Shown: one piece after another, positions 1 through 8,765 of the stretch
Layout of the letters: each line of letters opens with the position of its first letter
How positions within the stretch are numbered: the stretch's first letter is position 1
Source of the DNA: Nostoc spongiaeforme FACHB-130
Lineage (GTDB): Bacteria; Cyanobacteriota; Cyanobacteriia; Cyanobacteriales; Nostocaceae
Direction: 5' to 3'
Assembly (NCBI RefSeq): GCF_014698475.1
Contig: NZ_JACJTB010000057.1
Span: 1-39,902, forward strand
Length of the DNA stretch: 39,902 nt
Notes under the pieces: generated by a model
Seen by the model: only the letters and a program-made list of their open reading frames with translations
Database searches by the model: none
What the model was told of the DNA's origin: nothing
Program-made: the position numbers and the translations under genes

Positions 1-284
1 CAGCATGACTGGCTCACTTTGGAATGTATGTTTTTTTCTCTTGTTTCTTTTTTCTTTACTTCCTCTGCTTCATTTTTTGCTCCCGATCGCTTGACTTTTA
101 AGACAGTCGCTACATCAGTCTAAGTTGTTGCCTTAACTGAACTGTATTGCCATATAGCTTGAGTAGTTCCAGCAGCGTCAATCAACGCTGACAGTTAAAC
201 TATTATGCAATGAGAAGTTATTTATTTGCAGGTATTAAAATAATGAATAAAAGATTTATTAAGTTTCTTTATAATATTATCCGT

Positions 285-890
285 TTACCAAATTTGACTT
301 AAATCTAAAACAAATCCTGGTAATATATTTTCACCGCTTAATGTCAAAGGATTATCTAATTCTTCTACTGCTTGTTCAGGACGATAAATAAATACTTTCT
401 GTTGTTTTCTATCTATTAACCAACCTAATTTTGTACCATTAGCTATATACTCTGCCATTTTTTCTTGTAATGTTTTCAAATTATCTGTCTCTGAGCGCAA
501 TTCCACTACAAATTCAGGACAAATAGGCGCAAACCTCTTTCTTTGTTCTAAAGGTATTGTTTCCCATCTGGCTTTTTTTATCCAGGCTGCATCAGGAGAA
601 CGCACTGCACCGTTAAGTAAGGTAAAACCACCGCTAGAACCAAAACCTACACCCGTACCATCTTGCTTTGTCCAAATACCTAACTGGACAATTAAATTAA
701 AATTGCGTTCATCTGTTTCGGAGCCTGTGGGTGGCATAATCAATAATTCTCCAAAGTGATTACGTTCAATGCGAAAATCACGGTTTACTTGACAGAAATC
801 AAAAAGTTGCTCGTCACTCACGATGATGTTTGGTTGCATTTTCAGCACCATTCCTAAGAAGTCTGTGGCTACAGGTGATTGCGTGTTCAT
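285..890 (-). CDS. Uma2 family (DUF820) restriction-endonuclease-fold protein
   Basis: The 201-residue protein has the layout of the large cyanobacterial Uma2/DUF820 family, which has a PD-(D/E)XK nuclease-like fold. Visible marks are the N-terminal helix-strand region with RNHFGELLIMPPTG, the acidic SPDAAWI strand (about residues 98-104), and the FVVELRSETDNL segment (about 127-138), where E-x-R stands in the place of the usual E-x-K/S. A C-terminal strand pair, LGWLIDRKQQKVFIYRP, is also typical. Length is normal for the family, so the gene appears intact. Members are found in dozens of copies in filamentous cyanobacteria and their biological role is unknown. It lies 66 bp downstream of ileS on the same strand, with a small dispersed palindrome between them. 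Family call is strong; nuclease activity is not shown. Confidence 0.85.
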   Translation of the reverse strand: MNTQSPVATDFLGMVLKMQPNIIVSDEQLFDFCQVNRDFRIERNHFGELLIMPPTGSETDERNFNLIVQLGIWTKQDGTGVGFGSSGGFTLLNGAVRSPDAAWIKKARWETIPLEQRKRFAPICPEFVVELRSETDNLKTLQEKMAEYIANGTKLGWLIDRKQQKVFIYRPEQAVEELDNPLTLSGENILPGFVLDLSQIW

Positions 891-910
891 AATCCCATCT
901 GAATTTTGAC

Positions 911-938
911 GTAGAGACGTTGAATAAAACGTCCCTAC
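911..938. repeat. dispersed imperfect palindrome (GTAGAGACGT type)
   Basis: GTAGAGACGT at 911-920 faces ACGTCCCTAC at 929-938 with one non-Watson-Crick position and an 8-nt loop. Palindromes of this type are widespread between genes in Nostocales. It sits between the ileS stop and the Uma2 start, where it could fold in RNA and act as a weak terminator or processing site; that role is inference. Confidence 0.6.
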
Positions 939-956
939 ATTTATGTTAAACCTGTT

Positions 957-3839
957 CTAAAACTCGCCAGCTAAGGCAGGAACGCATCTTTCACATAACA
1001 GGGGATGCTCTTGTGATTCTCCCACATGAGTTGAGTAGTTCCAGCAGCGATCGCATTTTTCACCATCTGCATTCACTACCCCAATTCCCCAGTTATCAGA
1101 CTGCGAGTTGTATTTCACATCTTGCAGTTTGTCGGCAGAATCTAACATTTCTACCTGCGAAGAAAGGAACAAATAACGGAGTTCATCGATACCGTTACCA
1201 ACTTCAGGATTCAAAGTATTTACTGAGGAGCGTAATTGCTCATCTTTCACGTAAAGCAAGATTTTCGACTCTAGAGAAGAACCGATTAACTTTTCTACCC
1301 TAGCTTGCTCTAATACCTTGTTCACATCAGTACGAATTTGCCGGAGTTGTTGCCAAAACTCTGCTAATTCGGGGTTGTGCCATTTATCTTCTAACTGTAC
1401 CCAACCAGCTTCAAAAACTGATTTGTAGGGTGTTTTATAAGGTAGATATTGCCAGATATCTTCGGCGGTATGGCATAGTACAGGTGCGATCGCTCGTGCT
1501 AAATTCTCTAAAGCAATGTGTATCACTGTCTGACAACTGCGACGGCGGAAAGAGTTCGGCGCACTGATATACAGTCTATCTTTCGCTACATCTAAATAGA
1601 AGTTAGATAAATCCACCACGCAGAAATTCTGCACAGTTTGGAAGAACCGGAAGAATTGGAAACTTTCAAACGCTTCCGTTACTTCCTGGAACACCTCACG
1701 GATGCGGTGCAGCATATATTTATCTAACTGTGGTAATTCGTCAAAAGATACAGCATCTTTTTCGGGGTCAAAATCATGCAAGCTACCTAACAAGAACCGT
1801 GCCGTATTGCGAATCTTACCGCGCACATCGTTAAGCTGCTTGATGATATTTTTCCCAATGCGGACATCACCGGAGTAGTCTACCGAAGATACCCACAATC
1901 GCAATACATCTGCACCATAAGCTGGGTCTGATTTTTGATTTTTCCCGCCTTCAATGATGGCATTGGGATCAACCACATTTCCTTCTGATTTACTCATTTT
2001 CCGACCTTGTTCATCCAAAGCAAAGCCGTGAGTTAAAACAGTTTTATAAGGTGCGATGCCATTCACAGCTACACTAGTCAGCAAACTCGACTGAAACCAA
2101 CCGCGATGTTGGTCGGAACCTTCCAAATATATATCGGCGGGGTAGCGTAACTCTTGACGTTGCTTAAGTACAGCCGCCCAAGATGAACCAGAATCAAACC
2201 ACACATCCATTGTGTCTGTACCTCTGCGGTAAGACTTGCCATTGTTGCGATAAGATTCTGGTAATAATTCCTCTACCGACAATTCCCACCAAGCATCAGA
2301 ACCTTTCTCAGCGATGATGGCTTGAACGTGGTTGATAGTTTCCTCATTTAACAGAGGTTCGTTGGTTTCCTCATCATAGAATACCGGAATTGGCACACCC
2401 CAAGAACGCTGACGAGAGATACACCAATCAGAACGTTCCGCCACCATTGGCGTGATACGATTTTCACCTTGGGCTGGTATCCATTTTACCGATGCGATCG
2501 CCTTTAATGCTTCATCCCTAAAACCTTGCACCGAAGCAAACCACTGTTCCGTCGCCCGGAAAATCGTTGGTTTTTTCGTCCGCCAGTCATAAGGATACTT
2601 ATGTTGATAAGGTTCCTCCTTCAACAGCGAACCCGCCGCCGTCAGCGCATCAATAACCGCCTGATTTCCCTCACCCAACACATTCAAACCAGCAAACTGT
2701 CCCGCTTCCTCGGTAAAGTTGCCGTTATCATCCACTGGCGCAAGGATGGGCAAGCCATAACGTTGACCCACAATGTAGTCTTCTTGACCATGACCAGGGG
2801 CAGTATGTACCAACCCAGTACCCGACTCAGTAGTGATATAGTCACCACCCACCACCACAGGACTTTCCCGGTCATATAAAGGATGACGGTAAGTAGTATG
2901 TTCTAACTCCTTACCCTTAAAAGTTGCCTTCACCGTCAACTCAGCCGAGATAGTCGCCGCTAACCGTTCCACCAAATCCGCCGCCACAATCAGATACTTA
3001 AATCCTCTCTGCGCCTCTGCGCCTTTGCGCGAAACTTCCACCAGCGCGTAATTCAAATCCCCATTCACCGCCACAGCCAAGTTACCGGGAATTGTCCAAG
3101 GAGTAGTAGTCCAAACAGCCACACCCAACTCTGGCAAATACTCACCCAAAACAGACTTAACCGCCTCAGCCAAACCCGTCACAGGGAACGCCGCATAAAT
3201 ACTCCGCGAAGTATGACCTTCTGGATATTCCAATTCCGCCTCAGCCAACGCAGTTTTAGAACTCGGACTCCAATGAACCGGCTTCAACCCACGATAGATG
3301 TATCCTTTCAACACCATCTGACCGAATACACCAATTTGCGCCGCTTCGTATTCCGGCTTCAGCGTCAGATATGGGTTGTCCCAGTCACCCCAAACACCGT
3401 AGCGTTTGAAACTTTTACGTTGGTCATCTACCGTTGCTAAAGCAAATTCCTTCGCTTTTTGCCGCAGTTGCAAAGGCGTTAAACTCTGCCGTTCTGCCGA
3501 CTTGAGATTTTGCAAAACCTTCAGTTCAATTGGTAAGCCATGACAGTCCCAACCAGGCACATAACGAACCTTCCGCCCTTGTAACAACTGGTAGCGATTA
3601 ATAATATCTTTGAGAATTTTATTTAAGGCATGACCAATATGCAGAGAGCCATTTGCGTAGGGAGGGCCATCATGCAGTATAAATAATTCGCCTGGATTTT
3701 CTTGCGACAGGCGTTCAAAAATTTGATTGTCTGCCCAAAACTTTTGGATTTCAGGTTCACGCTTGATGGCGTTAGCCCGCATCTCAAAATTAGTTTTAGG
3801 TAGATTTACAGTGTCTTTGTAACTTCCAGTTTCCGTCAC
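957..3839 (-). CDS. ileS: isoleucyl-tRNA synthetase
   Basis: Class I aminoacyl-tRNA synthetase that charges tRNA-Ile in the cytoplasm and edits mischarged valine. The 960-residue protein shows the HIGH signature in PYANGSLHIGHALNKI (about residues 60-75), the CP1 editing domain with TTPWTIPGNLAV and GTGLVHTAPGHGQEDY, the KMSKS loop in GRKMSKSEGNVVDP, the anticodon-binding domain, and a C-terminal zinc motif CDRCWNYS...CERC typical of bacterial IleS. Length is slightly above the E. coli enzyme (938). One oddity is a short insert, SRKGAEAQRGF, in the editing domain, encoded near 3003-3034; it matches the translation of a dispersed cyanobacterial repeat (see findings). It stands apart from the RiPP maturase gene upstream by about 266 bp. 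Identification is secure. Confidence 0.98.
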   Translation of the reverse strand: MTETGSYKDTVNLPKTNFEMRANAIKREPEIQKFWADNQIFERLSQENPGELFILHDGPPYANGSLHIGHALNKILKDIINRYQLLQGRKVRYVPGWDCHGLPIELKVLQNLKSAERQSLTPLQLRQKAKEFALATVDDQRKSFKRYGVWGDWDNPYLTLKPEYEAAQIGVFGQMVLKGYIYRGLKPVHWSPSSKTALAEAELEYPEGHTSRSIYAAFPVTGLAEAVKSVLGEYLPELGVAVWTTTPWTIPGNLAVAVNGDLNYALVEVSRKGAEAQRGFKYLIVAADLVERLAATISAELTVKATFKGKELEHTTYRHPLYDRESPVVVGGDYITTESGTGLVHTAPGHGQEDYIVGQRYGLPILAPVDDNGNFTEEAGQFAGLNVLGEGNQAVIDALTAAGSLLKEEPYQHKYPYDWRTKKPTIFRATEQWFASVQGFRDEALKAIASVKWIPAQGENRITPMVAERSDWCISRQRSWGVPIPVFYDEETNEPLLNEETINHVQAIIAEKGSDAWWELSVEELLPESYRNNGKSYRRGTDTMDVWFDSGSSWAAVLKQRQELRYPADIYLEGSDQHRGWFQSSLLTSVAVNGIAPYKTVLTHGFALDEQGRKMSKSEGNVVDPNAIIEGGKNQKSDPAYGADVLRLWVSSVDYSGDVRIGKNIIKQLNDVRGKIRNTARFLLGSLHDFDPEKDAVSFDELPQLDKYMLHRIREVFQEVTEAFESFQFFRFFQTVQNFCVVDLSNFYLDVAKDRLYISAPNSFRRRSCQTVIHIALENLARAIAPVLCHTAEDIWQYLPYKTPYKSVFEAGWVQLEDKWHNPELAEFWQQLRQIRTDVNKVLEQARVEKLIGSSLESKILLYVKDEQLRSSVNTLNPEVGNGIDELRYLFLSSQVEMLDSADKLQDVKYNSQSDNWGIGVVNADGEKCDRCWNYSTHVGESQEHPLLCERCVPALAGEF
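3003..3034 (-). repeat. in-frame copy of a GCGCAGAGGCGCAGAG-type dispersed repeat inside ileS
   Basis: On the minus strand this segment contains GCGCAAAGGCGCAGAGGCGC and continues AGAGAGG, i.e. tandem imperfect copies of a GGCGCAGA unit. Such tracts are common intergenic repeats in Nostoc-type genomes, and a degenerate relative lies at 28516-28554 in this window. Here it is read in frame as RKGAEAQRG between two well-conserved parts of the IleS editing domain, without breaking the gene. Confidence 0.7.
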
Positions 3840-4105
3840 AGCTTCATGCCTAAGAATATATGTGCAGGTTTTATCAATTATAGAAGATGGCAGGAAGTCT
3901 CAAATTACTTGTTTTGCTCACCCGCAGAGACTTTGGTAATTATTAGCACTTTAGGCTTCTTCTGTAACTCTCCGAAATTAAAATTTTAGATATGCCAGCT
4001 ATTGAACAGCGATAAATTTTGGATGTATAGTGATCGCAAAGTAGTTAAAACATCAGACAATGTTCCAATTCTGCTACCTGCTCACCTTCACCGGGAAATT
4101 TCAGG

Positions 4106-5263
4106 TTAGTTAAGTCCCAGAGTAGTTTCAATATCACCCAGAATAATATCTGTTAAAATCTTAGTTGTATATCTGCAATACATAGTTTCAGTCGAATTAA
4201 ACAACCCATTTTCAAAATATTTATTAGCAGGAGAACCACCTCCACAGACAGAAAAATATGGGCAGGTATGCTGACACAAATCTACTCCGTTTTGAATAGC
4301 TTGATTAATTATCTGGAATTTATCTGTTGCACAAACTGATTCAAACCTGTCATCTTTCACATTACCAAAAATGAAATCGCCATAAAGAACATCTTTCATA
4401 GATAAAAGTTCTGGCGAGAATGTAGAGAAATTACCTTCATAGTCTATGCTGATAATTGTGAAAGGTGTAAACTGTCCCTTTATTTCATTAGTTATTCCGT
4501 AGCAAATCTTATTTCTAATTCCCTCAAACTCTCTAATTTTTAAATACCAATTTTCATTTTTTATTAATTCGTAAAAATGCTTTATGAAATAATAATAACG
4601 TTTTTCTATATCTAAACCTTTAAAAGATGATGAATGATGACAGCCAATTTTTTCATCAATATTAAATCCTATATTTCTAATATCATGTTCCATGAATAAA
4701 TTGAACATTTCTTCTGGATAATCTAAAGAGTCTTGAGTCAGCACAGTAATTACATGAAAGTCAATATTATTTGCTTTGAGTAACGATATTCCTCTCATCG
4801 TACTGGCGTGAGTACCCAAACCTTTCCTCGTCTTGCGATGAGCATCATGAATAAAATCTAGCCCATCCAGGCTAATACCAATCTGAACTTGAGAGCTTTT
4901 AAACAAATCACACCAAGCTTGATTAATGAGTGTGCCATTAGTTTGAATAGCTTGATGTATTGTGCAGCGATTTTGGTTGCAATCTTGATTGAGTTGATTA
5001 ATAGTTTGAAAAGCAGCATTATAAAAAGAAATGGGGATAGATAAAGGTTCGCCTGCGTGCCAAACAACGGTAAACTCTTGCTCAATTAATTGGCTTGCAA
5101 ACAAATTTTTAAATATTGGCTCAATCAAATCAAGAGACATCTGAGCTTGAGATTGCCGATTGGGTAGATAGCAGTAATCACAATCTAAATTACAGAAAGG
5201 AGTAGGTTGAATGACAACAAGTTCGACTGATCCAATTTTATTTTTTTGCATGGATTTCGTCAC
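4106..5263 (-). CDS. grrM: radical SAM/SPASM cyclophane-forming peptide maturase, GrrM type
   Basis: The 385-residue protein begins with the radical SAM motif CNLDCDYC (C24, C28, C31), which binds the 4Fe-4S cluster that cleaves S-adenosylmethionine. The TIM-barrel features VVWHAGEPLS and AIQTNGTLIN and the GISLDG strand follow. A C-terminal SPASM domain carries CQHTCPYFSVCGGG and the closing YCRY, which hold auxiliary clusters. This layout and the phrase CGGGSPANKYFENG are those of the GrrM/OscB family, which makes C-C cross-links between an aromatic side chain and a residue two positions later in a partner peptide. The partner gene lies 14 bp upstream. The first codon is GTG; an ATG four codons later is an alternative, and neither has a clear Shine-Dalgarno. 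The family call rests on motif recognition and is good; the exact product is unknown. Confidence 0.87.
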   Translation of the reverse strand: MTKSMQKNKIGSVELVVIQPTPFCNLDCDYCYLPNRQSQAQMSLDLIEPIFKNLFASQLIEQEFTVVWHAGEPLSIPISFYNAAFQTINQLNQDCNQNRCTIHQAIQTNGTLINQAWCDLFKSSQVQIGISLDGLDFIHDAHRKTRKGLGTHASTMRGISLLKANNIDFHVITVLTQDSLDYPEEMFNLFMEHDIRNIGFNIDEKIGCHHSSSFKGLDIEKRYYYFIKHFYELIKNENWYLKIREFEGIRNKICYGITNEIKGQFTPFTIISIDYEGNFSTFSPELLSMKDVLYGDFIFGNVKDDRFESVCATDKFQIINQAIQNGVDLCQHTCPYFSVCGGGSPANKYFENGLFNSTETMYCRYTTKILTDIILGDIETTLGLN

Positions 5264-5277
5264 TAATTCATTAAAAT

Positions 5278-5577
5278 TTACACTTTAGCCCACTTGCCCC
5301 ACTGAGACAATTGACTATTTAGCTTGCAACGAGAATTTTTTGCTGGAGCATCATGATTATCTGTTTGTGATAATAGAGTTTCAGATGTGTGATTTAATGT
5401 TTCCCCTGTTTGCTTTATATGTTCCCTAACCTTCGCTAATCTCTCTTCTATAGTTGACTCTGAAACAGTTACAGCATTGACTAAAGCAAAATTGGATAAA
5501 GCAGAACTAATAACCGTAGCAACAACTGTTGCTGTGAAAAGTTGTAATACCTTACATTCATCGTGTTTTGTTTTCAT
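5278..5577 (-). CDS. grrA: GrrA-like RiPP precursor peptide with a WGKWAK core
   Basis: This 99-residue peptide has a hydrophobic signal-like segment (about residues 10-35, ending VNA), then the conserved leader-like STIEERLAKVREHIKQ stretch found in GrrA/OscA-type precursors, then a polar linker. It ends NSRCKLNSQLSQWGKWAKV. The last residues hold two adjacent W-x-K triplets (W93-K95, W96-K98), which fit the aromatic-X-X pattern cross-linked by cyclophane-forming radical SAM enzymes. The long glycine-rich repeat tail usual in GrrA is missing, so the core is unusually short. It starts 14 bp after the nSTAND gene stop, and that TAG overlaps its ribosome-binding site AGGAAG, suggesting translational coupling. 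It ends 14 bp before the maturase gene. Precursor role is inferred from leader features, core and neighbour. Confidence 0.75.
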   Translation of the reverse strand: MKTKHDECKVLQLFTATVVATVISSALSNFALVNAVTVSESTIEERLAKVREHIKQTGETLNHTSETLLSQTDNHDAPAKNSRCKLNSQLSQWGKWAKV

Positions 5578-5591
5578 ATAGTCACAACTTC

Positions 5592-8500
5592 CTATTTATG
5601 TTGACAGAATGATGGATTATTTTTGTCATCAGGATGGGTTGTTAGATATTCCTGGAGCCACTGACAACCATTTGTTAACAATGTATTTAAGTCCTGTTCG
5701 GTTTGTGGTTTTTTATTCTCAAGGTTCCAAAACCGAATCATGCCATCTTTGTCACCAGTAATCATAACCTTGTCATCTGGAGTAAAACTGATGCTCAAGA
5801 CTTGAACTTTGACGGCTGGAGGAGCTTTCGGGAATTGTTGCAGTTTTTTACCCTGTAGACTAATTAGCCTGACAGTACCGTCTTGATAGCCAGTAGCTAA
5901 ACGCTGTCCATCTCGGCTAAAGCGAAGACTCCAAACGGTATCCCCTTTCTGAAGTTGTTTGGGAGGATTACAAATTTTTGGGTTTGGTAGATCCCACAGG
6001 CAAACCTTACCGTCTTGATAGCCAGATGCTAGGTGTTGTCCATTACGGTTAAAACTAAGGCTATAGACAGGATTATTTTTATCTTCATCGAATAATATTT
6101 TTTTCCCGTCTTTTATTATCAATTTATGGACTCGGCCGTTTGCTGAACTAGTAACTAAGAGTTGGTTATCAGGTTTGAAACTGAGGCTTATGATAGAGGC
6201 AGGGGGATATGAAACTGATATTGTTTTTGTCGGTTCTTTGACTTCGCCTTTTAGCTTCCACAGCCTGACTTTGCCATCATCAGACCCAGTAGCCAAAAGC
6301 TGGTTATCATAACTAAAACCAAGGCTCCACACAAAACCTCCAGGAACTTTTATTGTTTTCAGTTTTTTGCCTGTCAGTCTCCACAGGTGAACACTGCCGT
6401 CGGTATAACCAGTAGCTAAAAATTTATTATCAGGGCTAATACTAAAGCTAACGATTTCACTTTGAGATTTGGAGGGAAGACGAAGATGATTTTTCTCTTG
6501 GATGTTATTGAGAATATACTGTAGAGAAGCGATTCCTTTATTTTTTGACTTTCTAAAATCAGGAAGCCAAGTGAGCAAGGGATTGTTCAAGTTTTTTGAT
6601 AACTCGTCTCCTGCTTTTATTGCCTTAATTAATCCCACAATTTGTCCAGAAGATTCAGAAGGTTTGGAAATAAAAACATCCTTAGCCGCTTCCATCTCAG
6701 CTACTTGTGTCTGCAATATATATTTCTGTTTACCTATGCCCCATAATAAAGCCAGAGAAACAATAAAAACTACTGTTCCAGATAATGCCCCTATTAAAAG
6801 TCCCTTCTGTTTAATTTTCTCTGCTTTCTGCTTGCCTATGTCTTCTGCTTGTTTAAGTCTTTTCTCCTGCAAGTATTGGGTACGCCAATTTAAAATTGGT
6901 ACAGCTAGGATGTCGTGGAAAATTTCATAGAGTTTCATAGCTGAATTATGAGGGGCTTTGACTGTACGTAAGATACGTTGTTTGTCGAGTTTGTCTAGCA
7001 CAGATGTGAGTTCACTTTTGTTAAGCCCTGTACTTTCTTGTAGATCAAGGACAGGATAAGCAATCTTTGTCCCTCCTCCACTCACTAAGTATTTAAAGGC
7101 AGTGGCCATAGCATCTCGTTCTCGTTCTGACAGAAGATTCATCTGTTTGCGTAAATGCTCTTCGGCTATACCTTGCGCTCCAGTGATGTTCTTATCTGGA
7201 ATGCTGAATTGATTTAGTGTCTCTAAACGTAAGCAACGTGAATTTTTTTTTCCGATTTCTTCTTTCCAGAGTCGCTCCATGACTAGCTCTAGAAAGGGAG
7301 TTTCAATTTCAATATTTTCTTGGGGATTAGAAGGGATACTATTTCTTCGTTGATCAGTTTCGATGAGAGAAATCATACCGACGTAAATCTGATTTAAGAC
7401 TTGTTCAACTAGTTCAGGTTCGATCGCGATCGCCTCGCTTGTTTCTGCTTTCGGTTCCTCAATCGGGTTGACTAAATCAGCAATCTCAGAATCTTCTTCT
7501 AGTTGTTTAATCCGCAAGTGGTTGTCAAAAATGCCAGGAATACGCTGTTCAAAATATTTGAGCAAAGTTAATGCTTCATCACGGATAACAATCAAAAAAT
7601 GCACAGGTACTTGCGGACTATTGACCGCACGGGCAAATTCCGCGAGAAAGCTGGTTTTTCCCATCTCCGGCTGTTGATACTCAAAAAACTCTTCAAATTG
7701 GTCGAGGATGATAAAAAATTTACCTTTATCTTCTTTACCACCGATATACTCTGCCCAATCTTGTAAACCTTGAGCCAATGACCCCCCATTTTGAGGAACT
7801 TCGACGTTAGGAAAGAGTGTTCTAATTTCGTTATATACCTGCTGTTTTAAATTCACGACTGGATTACCCCGCCAGGAATTAAAAATAACAGTGGTTATTT
7901 TTTGAGGTACGCCCTGATTGTGTAGATTTTGCTGGGCAATTTGCTGCAAGCGATGGGGTATAGCATATTTAAGGATGTGACTTTTTTCGATGCTGGGTGT
8001 GGAAAGCAGCGTTAGTCGGCACTTCCAAAAGTAGCTTGTAATCATCTCTTGCAAGTTGTATTGCCCAATTGGCTTGACAATTGCCTCTCGTGCTGAAGCT
8101 CGGTCAAGGCGCTGGAGTATTAGCTGATTATCAAATATATTGATAATTCGCCCCTGGAAGCGATTGAGTTTAGCCAGCGCATCTTGACGCATAGCAATGA
8201 GAAAATTGACCCACAAGCTAGGACGATTCACCCATCGAGGAAACTCATCCGCGAAGGTTTTTTCTCCAGACTCTTGTGAATGATACTGAAAGTATTCCTC
8301 AAATTGGTCGAGAATAATGAAAATTTGGACTTTTTCTGGTTTGCCGCTCAACATTTCTGACCAAGTTTGCAGACTTTCAGTAATTGTTGGCTCATCTTTC
8401 AAACTAGTTGGGTTGATTTTTAGAGCTGTGGCGACAGAATTGCGAATTTCGTTGACTAGCAGCATCAGTGGATTATTGCTATGCCAAGCATTGAACACAA

Positions 8501-8765
8501 CAATAGCCCACTGAGGCTTACCATCATACTCTTGTCGGTTTTGTTCGGCTTCTTGGTGAAGCTGAGGAACAACACCAGCTTGCAGAATCGAACTCTTACC
8601 TACGCCACTTTCCCCTAGCAGAACCGTCAAGCGCGAAACTCGCAAATTTCTGGCGATCGCTCTTGTTTGCTCATCCCTGCCAAAAAAGAATGGTGCATCT
8701 TTTTCTGAAAATGGATTTAAACCCAGGTAAGGCATTTCAGCCATAGAATTAACCCCAAATTTCAT
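5592..8765 (-). CDS. nSTAND-type NTPase with duplicated NTPase core, one TM helix and WD40 repeats
   Basis: The 1057-residue protein opens with PYLGLNPFSEKDAPFFFGR, the entry signature of cyanobacterial nSTAND1 NTPases. Walker A is GESGVGKS (51-58) and Walker B is IFIILDQFEE (148-157). A second copy of the whole NTPase block follows (about 250-438): its Walker B FIILDQFEE is intact but its P-loop is decayed to STPSIEKSH. Next come a winged-helix-like region (about 550-620), a basic stretch, one predicted membrane helix (about 654-676) and six WD40 repeats (about 770-1020). STAND NTPases act as ATP- or GTP-driven sensor switches in conflict and death pathways. The listed start overlaps the CHAT-SIR2 gene by 17 bp; an ATG at 8744, with GGGG upstream, is a likely alternative that avoids the overlap. 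The specific trigger is unknown. Confidence 0.88.
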   Translation of the reverse strand: MKFGVNSMAEMPYLGLNPFSEKDAPFFFGRDEQTRAIARNLRVSRLTVLLGESGVGKSSILQAGVVPQLHQEAEQNRQEYDGKPQWAIVVFNAWHSNNPLMLLVNEIRNSVATALKINPTSLKDEPTITESLQTWSEMLSGKPEKVQIFIILDQFEEYFQYHSQESGEKTFADEFPRWVNRPSLWVNFLIAMRQDALAKLNRFQGRIINIFDNQLILQRLDRASAREAIVKPIGQYNLQEMITSYFWKCRLTLLSTPSIEKSHILKYAIPHRLQQIAQQNLHNQGVPQKITTVIFNSWRGNPVVNLKQQVYNEIRTLFPNVEVPQNGGSLAQGLQDWAEYIGGKEDKGKFFIILDQFEEFFEYQQPEMGKTSFLAEFARAVNSPQVPVHFLIVIRDEALTLLKYFEQRIPGIFDNHLRIKQLEEDSEIADLVNPIEEPKAETSEAIAIEPELVEQVLNQIYVGMISLIETDQRRNSIPSNPQENIEIETPFLELVMERLWKEEIGKKNSRCLRLETLNQFSIPDKNITGAQGIAEEHLRKQMNLLSERERDAMATAFKYLVSGGGTKIAYPVLDLQESTGLNKSELTSVLDKLDKQRILRTVKAPHNSAMKLYEIFHDILAVPILNWRTQYLQEKRLKQAEDIGKQKAEKIKQKGLLIGALSGTVVFIVSLALLWGIGKQKYILQTQVAEMEAAKDVFISKPSESSGQIVGLIKAIKAGDELSKNLNNPLLTWLPDFRKSKNKGIASLQYILNNIQEKNHLRLPSKSQSEIVSFSISPDNKFLATGYTDGSVHLWRLTGKKLKTIKVPGGFVWSLGFSYDNQLLATGSDDGKVRLWKLKGEVKEPTKTISVSYPPASIISLSFKPDNQLLVTSSANGRVHKLIIKDGKKILFDEDKNNPVYSLSFNRNGQHLASGYQDGKVCLWDLPNPKICNPPKQLQKGDTVWSLRFSRDGQRLATGYQDGTVRLISLQGKKLQQFPKAPPAVKVQVLSISFTPDDKVMITGDKDGMIRFWNLENKKPQTEQDLNTLLTNGCQWLQEYLTTHPDDKNNPSFCQHK

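Noticed and set aside
2526-2879. Open frame of 117 codons on the plus strand inside ileS (others at 1013-1303 and 3213-3440)
   Set aside because: Wholly inside the certain ileS gene on the other strand, with no domain-like pattern and an odd composition; antisense shadows.
3840-4105. T-box or other riboswitch before ileS
   Set aside because: No T-box sequence and no stable stem-terminator; T-boxes are not expected in cyanobacteria.
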